Source of the DNA: Planctomycetota bacterium
GTDB lineage: Bacteria; Planctomycetota; J058; JAJDCP01
DNA length: 64,000 nt
Direction of reading: 5' to 3'
Assembly: GCA_029260765.1 (NCBI GenBank)
Contig: JAJDCP010000095.1
Span: 1 to 64,000, forward strand
The notes under the pieces are model-generated. The model did no database searches and had not been told where the DNA came from. It saw only the letters and a list, made by a program, of their open reading frames with translations. How positions within the stretch are numbered: the stretch's first letter is position 1; each line of letters starts with the position of its first letter. Made by a program: the position numbers and the translations under genes. Of this stretch, positions 51,953-60,703 are shown piece after piece.

Positions 51953-53788
51953 TCAGACGTGGGGCGCAAGGAGCTCGCGCAGCTCTTCGACGTCTGGCGC
52001 GCGCAGCCAGTCCGGCAGGAAGCCTGGCACGGAGCAGCAGCGAGCGATGTGCGTCAACGCCAGCAGATGCTGATGCCGCATATCTTCGCTGCAGACGATC
52101 GCCAGCGCGGCGTGGACGGCCTCACCGGAGCCCGCGCCGGGAAAGGTGATGCCGCCGCGGCAGCGCGCGATGGCGATGCAGAAGACTGCGGAGCCGGGGA
52201 CCACCGCGTGGGGCACAGCGATGCCCGGCGCCACCACCGTGCTGGCTTCCTGCTCGCGCTTCTGCAGCGAGGCGGCGATGGTCTCGGCAGGCTGCCCCAC
52301 GGTCTGGGCCAAGGAGCGGGCGAGCGCGAGGAACAGGGCGTCGCTGTCGAGGCCATCCGGCAGGTCCAGGACCAGGGCCGTGTCCAGCCGCTCCTCCAGG
52401 AAGTCCTCTGGCGCCCGGCGCTCGAGGGCGATGGTGTGCAGCTCCTTCTCTTTCGGCGCCAGACTCGTGCCAGACAGCCGCCGTACCAGGTGGATCAGCG
52501 CTGAATCCCGGCGTACCCGGCGGGCCACGTAGACCAGGTACCAGGTCGTGGCGACGGCTACGACGACCAGGGTCTCGAACATCGGCCCAGGCCCCAGCCG
52601 CACCAGCAACACCCCATACCCAACGATGGCCAGGAGCTGCAACCACGGCGTCCCGTGCACATGGAACCGAGGCCTGTAGCCCGGATAGCCGCTCTTTGCG
52701 AGCACCAGTACGGAAAGCTCGACCAGGATCAACTGCAACAGGATCATCGCCGAGGCCGCCTTGATCAGCGTCTCCAACGGCACCAACGCACAGACCAGAG
52801 CCACGGCGAGGGCCGTCACGCGGGTCGCTGCCCGGCTACCCGCCTGAGGCTCTCCGGACTGGCGGAAAAAGCCTGGCGCCAGGCCGTCTCGGGCCATCGC
52901 CCAGAGGGTCAGGGAGGCCGCGAAGATCCCCGTGGTGGCCGCAGTCAACAGGGCGGTCAGGCCCGCCAGCTCCATCAGCAACAGGCCAGGCGCCCCCAAC
53001 ACCGCCTCGGCGCCGACCGCCAGAGGCAGGGCCGAGACGGCCAGCCGTGAGCGCTCGACGACGCCGACGGTCAGCGTGACGCCGACCAGGTACAGGCTCG
53101 TCGCCACCGCGAAGCCCAAGAGTAGCGCCCGCGGCACAGTCCGCCGAGGTCTGCGGAATTCGCCGGCAATCTTGACCACCGAGGTCACCCCACCGAAGGC
53201 CACGCACACGGCACCGGCCTCGCTCAGGGACGCATCCCAGGCACCCGCGGGCAGGTCGGTCAGCAGGCTCCACTGCAGCCGGGGTAGCGCTGCGAGCACA
53301 TACACCAGGACGGCCGCGAGCACGAAGCCGACCAGCGAGACCAGCATCAGCGCGGTCAGGCGGGCGCCCAGGGCGAAGTGGGCGTAGATCGCCAGACAGG
53401 CACACACAGCGACGAGACGCCCGACGGTCTCATCAGCCCAAGGCAGAAACAAGAGCGCCAGGGCGCCGACCCCTTCGAGCGCGAAGGCCGCCTTGAGCAC
53501 CGCAGCTACCCAGTCGACAGCGGCGACGATGGTCGCGGCGAGCGGTCCCAGACCCCGGTCTACAAAGACGTAGCTGCCACCGGTCTTGGGGATCGCGGAG
53601 ACCAGCTCGCACTTGCTCAGCACGGCAGGCAGGATCAACAGCGCCGCCACGGCGTATGCCAACACCAACGCCGGCCCCGCACCGCCATAGGCCTTCCCGG
53701 GCAGCACGAAGAAGCCCGGTCCGATCATCGCCCCGCTCGCGAACGCAACGCCCGCGAGCATCCCCATCCGTCTTTTGACGCGTGCCAC
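51953..53788 (-). CDS. APC-family amino acid permease fused to PTS EIIA-like domain
   Basis: A 611-aa protein. The N-terminal ~440 residues are an amino acid-polyamine-organocation permease with about twelve hydrophobic segments, the first being LAGVAFASGAMIGPGFFVLPG, typical of APC carriers. The C-terminal ~150 residues resemble a fructose-type PTS EIIA domain, with the phosphorylatable His context IAVPHAVVPG and a TFPGAG segment. GTG 53788 follows GGGAGG by five bases and starts just before the first helix; the longer frame to 53965 lies over a kinase remnant. The fusion suggests that transport is sensed or controlled by phosphorylation. Substrate unknown. Confidence 0.83.
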   Translation of the reverse strand: MARVKRRMGMLAGVAFASGAMIGPGFFVLPGKAYGGAGPALVLAYAVAALLILPAVLSKCELVSAIPKTGGSYVFVDRGLGPLAATIVAAVDWVAAVLKAAFALEGVGALALLFLPWADETVGRLVAVCACLAIYAHFALGARLTALMLVSLVGFVLAAVLVYVLAALPRLQWSLLTDLPAGAWDASLSEAGAVCVAFGGVTSVVKIAGEFRRPRRTVPRALLLGFAVATSLYLVGVTLTVGVVERSRLAVSALPLAVGAEAVLGAPGLLLMELAGLTALLTAATTGIFAASLTLWAMARDGLAPGFFRQSGEPQAGSRAATRVTALAVALVCALVPLETLIKAASAMILLQLILVELSVLVLAKSGYPGYRPRFHVHGTPWLQLLAIVGYGVLLVRLGPGPMFETLVVVAVATTWYLVYVARRVRRDSALIHLVRRLSGTSLAPKEKELHTIALERRAPEDFLEERLDTALVLDLPDGLDSDALFLALARSLAQTVGQPAETIAASLQKREQEASTVVAPGIAVPHAVVPGSAVFCIAIARCRGGITFPGAGSGEAVHAALAIVCSEDMRHQHLLALTHIARCCSVPGFLPDWLRAPDVEELRELLAPHV

Positions 53789-53810
53789 GCCTGCCTCCCG
53801 TGCAGGGAGT

Positions 53811-54385
53811 CTATGGAGTAGCGCAGGACGTCGCGCCTGTCCAGTCAGGGTGGATGACGAGTCTGCTGTGGGCCTGGGCGAACGCATCGCACACCTGAAG
53901 CAGGATGCCGAGTTGGCGTTGGAGATCCTGTCCAGTCTCAGATTCTTGCAGCAGTTCGCGCCCATTGCGCCCCCGAACCCGCTTCATCACCAGCTCGAAG
54001 CCCTGCACCGTCAGGTTCAGGTCGTAACAGGGAAGGATGCTGGGATACATCAGGCGCGCGGCAATCCGTGCCTCGAGCAAGAGCTGGGAGACGGCTGGCG
54101 CATCTTTCAGGTAGCGCGGATGCAGACGTCTCAGCGCCACCTCGCGCCCCTGCTGCGGTCCCAGGCGGACAACACCCGAGCCAGTCCTCCCGCTCCGATC
54201 TGCTCCAACTCCTCGCATGCCGGGGCTGCGCCCACCGGGCCCGGAGCGGCTCTAGAACCCGTCTCCAGGTCCGGATGGGCGGATGCCATCCTGCCATAGC
54301 TGACGCAGGTCGGCAGCTCGGAGACATGGTCGCCCGTGTCCAGACACTTCCGCCAGAGGTCGCTGAGTTGGGTCTTGTCGAGCAT
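53811..54385 (-). pseudogene. Frameshifted, truncated Ser/Thr kinase N-lobe
   Basis: Two overlapping frames make up a broken kinase. Frame 1 (ATG 54385 to TGA 54133-54131) has LDKTQLSDLWRKCLDTGDH, then the glycine loop IGAGGLARVLSAWDRS. A one-base shift near 54140-54160 moves to frame 2, with REVALRRLHPRYLKDAPAVS, LMYPSILPCYDLNLTVQGFE and CDAFAQAHSRLVIH, then unrelated sequence (PDWTGATSCATP) exactly where HRDLKPxN should be. So the catalytic loop and whole C-lobe are missing. The fragment lies 22 nt upstream of the permease start. Confidence 0.65.
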
Positions 54386-54579
54386 CGTTCCGCGATCACA
54401 GCCCGTTCATGCAGAGGGCGAGCACAAACTTGCGCCAGAAATGCGTGCACGGGGGCTTGTTTGGAGAAGCTCGCGCCTGGCATCGTCGAATCTCGTCGGA
54501 ACAAAGTCGAGATCGGACGCCTCGCGCTCGCAGAATCGTCCTGCCCTCATCCTCCATGAGCCTGGCGCGCACCGTCCTT

Positions 54580-55692
54580 TCAGAGTCCAACGCGGGTCAA
54601 ATACTTGTAGGCCAGGTCCTGGGAGACATCATCCGCGCTGTCGAGGATCCCCTCAAGGATCGACCCGAGCTCTTCGGGAAGCCCGTGAAACCGTTCGAGA
54701 CCCGCGTCGCTGGCCGCACGCAGCTCGGGATCTGCCAGATTCCGGCACAACTGGGCAAGGGCTTCGTTGTCCCCACGCTCGCCGAGCGTCGCCAGCACCT
54801 CCATACCTGCTGAGCCGGTCTGTTGGGCCAACGTGCGGACGCGTTTCCTGTGCCCCGTGCTCGGCTTCCTCCCGACGTGCATGAGCACCTTGACCCGGGT
54901 CTCGGAGTCCTCGATGTGGTCGAGAGCATCGAGCAGCGCCCGGGAAGAGACCTGGTTCTTGGCGGATGTATCCCAATGGGCGATCGCGTGAGCGGCGCTC
55001 GGCGACCCGATCAGCGGCAAGATGGTGCTGCCAACCATCAGAACGCCTGCCGCAAGGAGCACCAATGCCGGCCAGATCGCATAGCCAGCACGAGGACGCT
55101 CGAGGGACACGACGCTGATCGAGTTGTCCGGCATGAAGAACCAACCGCGCGCACGTCCTCGAATCAGGACCTGGATACAGCGACCCAGACCCGCGGGGCT
55201 GCCATCGTTCTTCACGATGGCCAGCCCCAGCAGCGAAAGCCCGACGCTGGCACGGCGTCTCTGCAAGACGAAGACCTGGTAGGCAAACACCAGCACGACA
55301 CCGATGAGCCCTGCCAGCACCCCCAAACCGCGTGTGTTCATCCTCCGGCTGGCGAGCCAGGGCGCCACAAGCATGAAGGGCGTCCAGAACAGGCACTGGT
55401 CGAGCAAGAGAGCAGCGATTCTTCGCAACAGAACGCCCTGGGCGCCTTTGGGGACGCATGCCTCGCACAGCATCGCATGCCCGTTGAGCGTTGTGTCACA
55501 GCCCGGGCAGGGTGGGGCTGCCGCACCTTTCTCAGCGGCCGACCGGCGCTCAGTCCCGGGCACGTCGGTCTGCGGAACCGCCAGCGACTCTTTGCATTTC
55601 GGACATTGGATGGGGCTTCCTGCGAGTCGCAGCGGCACGCGCAACTTGCTTCCACAGGCTGGGCAAGGGTGTAACAGGGTCGGCGATTCCAT
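54580..55692 (-). CDS. Zinc-ribbon, RDD-family membrane protein with HEAT-like C-terminus
   Basis: A 370-aa protein. The N-terminal 80 residues hold zinc-ribbon pairs (CPACGSKLRVP, CPKC, CPGC, CEAC). The RDD domain follows: RIAALLLDQCLFWTPFMLVAP, with three further hydrophobic segments (GVLAGLIGVVLVFAYQVFVL, WPALVLLAAGVLMVGSTILP). The C-terminal ~110 residues are alpha-helical with HEAT-like character (CRNLADPELRAASDAGLERF). ATG 55692 has GGAG about six bases upstream. The RDD fold is found in small transporters and membrane proteins of unclear function. Convergent in part with a divergent wax synthase gene. Confidence 0.78.
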   Translation of the reverse strand: MESPTLLHPCPACGSKLRVPLRLAGSPIQCPKCKESLAVPQTDVPGTERRSAAEKGAAAPPCPGCDTTLNGHAMLCEACVPKGAQGVLLRRIAALLLDQCLFWTPFMLVAPWLASRRMNTRGLGVLAGLIGVVLVFAYQVFVLQRRRASVGLSLLGLAIVKNDGSPAGLGRCIQVLIRGRARGWFFMPDNSISVVSLERPRAGYAIWPALVLLAAGVLMVGSTILPLIGSPSAAHAIAHWDTSAKNQVSSRALLDALDHIEDSETRVKVLMHVGRKPSTGHRKRVRTLAQQTGSAGMEVLATLGERGDNEALAQLCRNLADPELRAASDAGLERFHGLPEELGSILEGILDSADDVSQDLAYKYLTRVGL

Positions 55693-55884
55693 CGGCACTC
55701 CGAAGTATCGAGGAGGACTCTCAACACTGGCAATGATGCATGACAGGTGGAAGCCCATCAATCCTCTCGGGTGCTGTCTTCGAACCAAGCCCGCAGCTGC
55801 ACGATGCACAGAAATCCACCCAGGCTCTTGCCGCGCCGAGCCTTCCCGTCCATCCTCAGGGCATCCTTGCCCGCGGAGCACATC

Positions 55885-57684
55885 ATGCAGCAACTATCAG
55901 GTCTGGACGCCTCTTTCATCTACCTGGAGACACCGAGCGCTCCCATGCACATCGGTGCGCTGAGCGTGCTCGAGGGCTCACTGCAGTTCGACGACTTCCG
56001 TACGCTCTTGCGCGACCGCATCCACCTGGTGGAGAGTCTGCGGCAGCGGCTGGTGATGGTTCCCCTCGGCCTCGACCGGCCCTACTGGGTCGACGATCCC
56101 GACTTCAACCTCGACCGCCATCTACAGCACATCGCCCTCCCACGCCCGGGCGGCTGGCGGCAGCTGCGGGCGATCACGGCGCGCTTCTTCAGCCAGACTC
56201 TCGACCGCAGCCGACCGTTGTGGGAGATGCTGTTCGTCGAAGGCCTCGACACAATCCCGCAGGTGCCCCCCGGCTCGACGGCGGTGATCAGCAAGATCCA
56301 CCACTCCGCCATCGACGGCATGTCCGGCGCAGACATCATGGGGCTGCTGTTCGACATGAGCCCGAAGATCCGGCAAGTCGACGCACCGGCCCGAGCCTTC
56401 GCACCGCGGCCCGTTCCCAACGGTCTGCAGATGCTGCAAGAGACCGGCAAGATGGTGGCGACCCGGCCCTTGAAGCTGCCCGGGCTCTTGTGGGAGACGG
56501 TCAAATCGGCCGCCAAAGCACGCGCCGCGGGCGGCGAAGTGCAGGAAGAACGGCCGGTGCTCCCTTTTACGGCGCCCCGCACGCTGCTGAACAAGCCGGT
56601 GTCCTCCAACCGGGTCTGGAACACAGCGCTGCTCTCCCTCGACCGCGTCAAGGCACTCAAACATCACATCAAGGGCACGACCGTCAATGACGTGATGCTC
56701 GCCATCTGTGCCGGCGCACTGCGGCGCTACCTGCTCGAGAAGAACGCGCTGCCCGATCAGCCGCTGGTCGCGATGGTGCCCGTCTCGACCCGCTCATCGG
56801 CGGAGAAGAACGCGATGGGCAACCAGGTGTCGATGATGTTCCTGCAGATCGCGACCCACATCGCCGACCCGATCGCGCGGCTGCACAAGATCCACAAGAA
56901 CGCCCAGGCGGGCAAGACGTACCAGAACGCGGTCAACGCCCGAAAGCTGACCGAGCTCTCCGAATTCGTTCCCTTTGGCTTGGCTGGCAGCGCGGCACGC
57001 TTGTATTCGCGCTCGCAGATGTCGGATATGCACAGGCCGATCTTCAACCTGGTGATCACCAATGTGCCTGGCCCCCAGATCCCCTTGTACCTGGCGGGGA
57101 AGCGGCTGCTGGCGCACATGGGCTGCGCCCCGATCTTCGACGGCATGGGGCTGATGATCCCGATCTTCAGCTACAACGGGGTGATCTCGCTCAGCCCGAC
57201 CTCTTCGGACAACATCATGCCCGACATCGACCGCTTTGCGCGCTATCTGCGAGAAGAGGCCAACACGCTCGAAGCCGCGATCATGGCCCTGCCCGAGGTG
57301 CAGGAGCGGCTTGCGGCCGAGGCACGGGCGAAAGCCAAAGAAACCGGCTCGCAGGTCGGGCGCGTGTTTGCCGCGATGCAGGCCTACCTCGAGAAGAGCG
57401 CTGAGCAAAAGTTGCCGAGCAGCGATGTTTTCCAGTTCGCCGTGACCGGGACACAGGCGCAGCGCTGGGTCTTCGACCTGGCAGCCTCGCCGCAGCGGAT
57501 CTACGAAGGCGAGGTGGACGAAGCCGCCTGCACTTTGACGATGGCCGATGGGCATTTCATGCAGATGGCGCGCGGGAAGCTGGATGGCAACTCGGCCTTC
57601 ATGCAAGGCAAGCTCAAGGTCGGTGGGGATATCAACAAGGCCATCTCCTTCGGAAAAGTGCTGGCGGCCTTTCCAAAAGCTTGA
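55885..57684 (+). CDS. WS/DGAT acyltransferase fused to SCP2-like sterol carrier domain
   Basis: A 599-aa protein. Residues 1-460 are a wax ester synthase/diacylglycerol acyltransferase: the catalytic motif HHSAIDG is at 139-145 (HHxxxDG), PLWEMLFVEGL precedes it and the ND motif region NDVMLAICAGALRRYL follows. This enzyme esterifies long-chain alcohols or diglycerides with acyl-CoA to make storage lipids. The C-terminal ~105 residues (VFQFAVTGTQAQRWVFDLAA, ending in GDINKAISFGKVLAAF) match the SCP2 fold, which binds lipids. The fusion is unusual. ATG 55885 has GGAG seven bases upstream. A short helical protein is encoded downstream. Confidence 0.85.
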   Translation: MQQLSGLDASFIYLETPSAPMHIGALSVLEGSLQFDDFRTLLRDRIHLVESLRQRLVMVPLGLDRPYWVDDPDFNLDRHLQHIALPRPGGWRQLRAITARFFSQTLDRSRPLWEMLFVEGLDTIPQVPPGSTAVISKIHHSAIDGMSGADIMGLLFDMSPKIRQVDAPARAFAPRPVPNGLQMLQETGKMVATRPLKLPGLLWETVKSAAKARAAGGEVQEERPVLPFTAPRTLLNKPVSSNRVWNTALLSLDRVKALKHHIKGTTVNDVMLAICAGALRRYLLEKNALPDQPLVAMVPVSTRSSAEKNAMGNQVSMMFLQIATHIADPIARLHKIHKNAQAGKTYQNAVNARKLTELSEFVPFGLAGSAARLYSRSQMSDMHRPIFNLVITNVPGPQIPLYLAGKRLLAHMGCAPIFDGMGLMIPIFSYNGVISLSPTSSDNIMPDIDRFARYLREEANTLEAAIMALPEVQERLAAEARAKAKETGSQVGRVFAAMQAYLEKSAEQKLPSSDVFQFAVTGTQAQRWVFDLAASPQRIYEGEVDEAACTLTMADGHFMQMARGKLDGNSAFMQGKLKVGGDINKAISFGKVLAAFPKA

Positions 57685-57701
57685 GAACAGGAGGCAAGGC
57701 G

Positions 57702-57902
57702 ATGCCTGACAAGCCCATCACAAAGCGGGCCACCGAAGAGCAGCTGGACCGCTTCCTCGAACTGATCATGGCAGGCAGGACCGATGAGGAGGCCCTGGCT
57801 GAGCTCTGCAGCCTGCGCTACGGCCGGTCGCAACCGTCCTCCCTGAGCGTCGAGCAGGCCGAAGAGCTGCTGCAAGCCTTCGCCCGCCGGAACCCTGCTT
57901 GA
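57702..57902 (+). CDS. Small helical protein
   Basis: A 66-aa protein with MPDKPITKRATEEQLDRFLE, then IMAGRTDEEALAELCSLRYG and VEQAEELLQAFARRNP. It is helical, acidic and soluble; the family was not recognised. ATG 57702 is preferred over the GTG-like start at 57681. It lies 17 nt after the wax synthase, GGAGG sits between them, so it is probably cotranslated. Confidence 0.65.
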   Translation: MPDKPITKRATEEQLDRFLELIMAGRTDEEALAELCSLRYGRSQPSSLSVEQAEELLQAFARRNPA

Positions 57903-57916
57903 GCAGCCTGCGGAAG

Positions 57917-58759
57917 TCAGAGCTTCTCGCCGCAGCCTTTGCAGTAGACGGCGTCGTCGTCGTGGCCTTCGAGGGCGCAGCCCCGGCACGCTTGACCGGA
58001 GACCTGCTGGCGCTTCCGCAGGGCCAGCTCGGCGCTGACGATGCCGGTGGGGACAGCGATGATCCCGTAGCCCACCAACATCAACAGGGCCGCAAGCGCT
58101 TGCCCCTGAGGGGTCTGGGGCGAGATGTCCCCGTAGCCCACCGTGGTCATCGTCACGATGGCCCAGTAGATGCCGCGGGGGATGCTGGTAAAGCCGTGCT
58201 CCCTGCCTTCGACCAGGTACATCAGTGAGCCGAGAAAAGTCACCAGGGTCAACACCGTCAACAGGAACACCACGATCTTGTGGCGGCTGGCGCGCAAGGC
58301 ACCGAGCAGGAGTTCGCCCTGGTCGAGGTAGTCTGCCAGCTTGAGCACCCGGAAGATGCGCAGGATGCGCACGACCCGGATCACGAGTAGAACCTGGACC
58401 TGTTCACCCGGGAAGAAGAGGCTGGCATAGGTGGGGATGATCGCCAGCAGGTCGATGACCCCGAAGAAGCTGGTCGCATAGCGCCGGGGCCGCCCGACAC
58501 ACAGCAGACGCAGGAAGTACTCGACAGTGAACAGCGCCGTGAAGCCCCACTCGATGGTCCGCAGCCTGAGTCTGACTGAGAGCTCGAAGTCCATGCTCTG
58601 CAGCATGATGACCACAACGCTGGCGAGGATGGCGGCGATCAGCAGGATGTCGAAGGCCTTGCCGGTGAAGGTGTCGGACTCGAAGATCACCTCATGGCCA
58701 CGAGCGCGCCAGCCGCTCAGGGCGGCCTTGTCCTCGCGTTCGGGTAGCGGACGCGGCAT
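57917..58759 (-). CDS. Voltage-gated-type K+ channel with C-terminal zinc ribbon
   Basis: A 280-aa six-helix channel. S4-like arginines are at 128-137 (RVVRILRIFR), and the selectivity filter is TVGYGD (206-211), so it is K+ selective. The pore helices flank SLMYLVEGREHGFTSIPRG and ALAALLMLVGYGIIAVP. The C-terminus has a zinc ribbon-like CRGC (258-261) and CKGC (273-276), a feature not usual in KvAP-like channels. ATG 58759 has no strong ribosome site but is the family-consistent start. Convergent with the small helical protein. Confidence 0.92.
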   Translation of the reverse strand: MPRPLPEREDKAALSGWRARGHEVIFESDTFTGKAFDILLIAAILASVVVIMLQSMDFELSVRLRLRTIEWGFTALFTVEYFLRLLCVGRPRRYATSFFGVIDLLAIIPTYASLFFPGEQVQVLLVIRVVRILRIFRVLKLADYLDQGELLLGALRASRHKIVVFLLTVLTLVTFLGSLMYLVEGREHGFTSIPRGIYWAIVTMTTVGYGDISPQTPQGQALAALLMLVGYGIIAVPTGIVSAELALRKRQQVSGQACRGCALEGHDDDAVYCKGCGEKL

Positions 58760-58966
58760 CGCTTCTCCAGCCCAGGGGCGCTTCGATCAGCACGGATCGA
58801 GGGGTTGCCTGCATGATACACCCGCACGCCACACTTTGCGCGCGCCAACGGCCTGCTCAATCCTCGGGTGCGTGGTGCGCAACGAGCCCACGGTGGGACA
58901 CAATCAGCGCTCGGGCTTCCGCCTCGCGCGCGTTTGCCATCCTTCCTCCGCTGCGTGCCCAGCAAC

Positions 58967-60550
58967 TCAGCGTTGCTCGAGAGCCCCCAGACTGGCCAGA
59001 ATGGCGAGCGCGACCATCTCCCCCGACTCACAGGCACCGTTCATGAAGCCCTGCCAGGGCAGCGAACAATGCTCGCCGGCGAAGAACAGCCCGCGGACCG
59101 GAAGCCCCTCAGCTCCGCGCAGGGAGGTGTACTGGCCCGGCCCATAGCAGGAATAGCTGCCTTTGCTGAAGGCGTGGCTGGGCCAGTGGAAACGAGCCTC
59201 GCCCATGCCTTCGTGGGCCGCGGCCGCCCCCGGGAAGATCTTGTCCAACGCGCTCGCCGCGGCCGCAGCCTGGGACGCGGCTGTGCCCTCCCCGATCGCC
59301 ACGCCCCGCGCGCCCCCGGTGAAGATGGTCAAGATCCCTGCCTTGCCGGGTTGGCCGCGGCTGGTCTCCCACGTGCACTGAACGGAGAGATCGGTCAGCA
59401 CATCGCCCGAGGCGCCATGAGCCGAGCGCCACACCCGCTCAGAGAAACCGAGCATCAGCTTGCTGTTGGTCCCATAGGCCAGCTCCGCGATGGCCCGGCG
59501 CTTGACATCCGGCAGCTCGCAAGCCAGCTTGACCTCGCGCAGCATGCTGAAGGGCAGCGTGAGCACGACCAGGTCTGCCTCGACATCGACAGGCCGGCCG
59601 GCACGGTTGAACGCGCAGCGGAAGCCGCCGCCCGGACGGGCATGAACCGCCTCGAGCCTCGACTGTAGCTGGATGCTGCCCGACAGCAGCCCAGCTAGGG
59701 CCGTGGGCAGTCGGTCGTTGCCCCCGTGGATGTGCCAGCGTTCATCACTCTCGCCAAACAGGCGGAATTCCTTCCCCCCGGTCTCGATCAACCAGAGCAG
59801 ATTCAGACAGCTCTGCTCGGCGGCCTCGCGCCCGTACTCGATCACATAGCCCACCTCGAGCAGCTGACGGAACCAGGGCTCGGCACCGCAGCCCTCGAGC
59901 CACTCGGCCAGCGAGAGATGGTCGAGGCGCTCGGCCCCATTCGGTGTGCGGTAGGTGATCTCGCCGTCTTCCAGCTCTTCGAGATCGGCGTCGATGCGGG
60001 CGGCGACGGGTACGAAGGCCTCGATGACCTCCGCCACACTGCGAGACTGGCCGCCGAAGTGCCAGACCTCCGCCAGATCCGGCGCGTCGAGCCAACGGTC
60101 TTCGAGCTCGAGCTGCAGCTCGGCGCACAGGTTGCGGATGGCGGTGTGACCGCTGTCGATCAGCTCGCCACCCAGCTCGGCCACCTGGCCGTCGGCAAAC
60201 TGCTCGCGCAGACTGTGCATGCGTCCCCCGACCCGCTTGCTGGCCTCGAACAGCCGGACCGGCACGCCTTCGTGCTGCAAGCGCCAGGCACAGGTCAGAC
60301 CTGCCAGGCCCGCACCGACGACCAGCACCGAGGGAGCATTGCGCCGCGCAGGCTTGTCCGGACGGGGGCCGCTGCGGCAGCCGGTCAGCGCCGCCAGGCC
60401 GAGAGCCGAGCCCGTATGCAGGAACTGGCGCCGCGACAACCGCGCCGCCCGCCCGGCAAGCAGCTCGGCCGGCGCAGAGCCGCGGCGCCGGGCTTCGCGA
60501 AACAAGTGGAAACAACGCCGCAGCAGGGCGAACAACGGAGTGCGTGCCAT
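58967..60550 (-). CDS. Tat-exported flavin monoamine oxidase-like protein
   Basis: A 527-aa FAD enzyme. A twin-arginine signal SRRQFLHTGSALGLAALTGC (39-58) precedes the mature part; Cys58 may be lipidated. The dinucleotide-binding VLVVGAGLAGLTCAWRLQ (75-92), RVGGRMHSL and the C-terminal AGEHCSLPWQGFMNGA with FAD contacts fit flavin amine oxidases, which oxidise amines to imines and H2O2. ATG 60550 has GAGGA five bases upstream; the longer frame to 61576 overlaps the opposite-strand EamA gene and is rejected. Substrate unknown. It is divergent from the EamA transporter, separated by 153 bases. Confidence 0.87.
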   Translation of the reverse strand: MARTPLFALLRRCFHLFREARRRGSAPAELLAGRAARLSRRQFLHTGSALGLAALTGCRSGPRPDKPARRNAPSVLVVGAGLAGLTCAWRLQHEGVPVRLFEASKRVGGRMHSLREQFADGQVAELGGELIDSGHTAIRNLCAELQLELEDRWLDAPDLAEVWHFGGQSRSVAEVIEAFVPVAARIDADLEELEDGEITYRTPNGAERLDHLSLAEWLEGCGAEPWFRQLLEVGYVIEYGREAAEQSCLNLLWLIETGGKEFRLFGESDERWHIHGGNDRLPTALAGLLSGSIQLQSRLEAVHARPGGGFRCAFNRAGRPVDVEADLVVLTLPFSMLREVKLACELPDVKRRAIAELAYGTNSKLMLGFSERVWRSAHGASGDVLTDLSVQCTWETSRGQPGKAGILTIFTGGARGVAIGEGTAASQAAAAASALDKIFPGAAAAHEGMGEARFHWPSHAFSKGSYSCYGPGQYTSLRGAEGLPVRGLFFAGEHCSLPWQGFMNGACESGEMVALAILASLGALEQR

Positions 60551-60703
60551 CGCTTCCTCGGCAACAGCTGGGGATTCTTCGAGCATAGCAGAGCGCCCGA
60601 GTCTCCGCCGCAGCCGCTTCCCCGGTTTCCTTTTCGCGCCGTTTTCGGCCAGAATCTGCGCACGGCGACGCGTTCGCCTCCGAGTCGCACAGCCGAGGTC
60701 GAG

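Noticed and set aside
51449..52504. Plus-strand frame over the gap and permease 3' end
   Set aside because: Gln/Arg/Ala-rich shadow of the permease gene; no domain seen.
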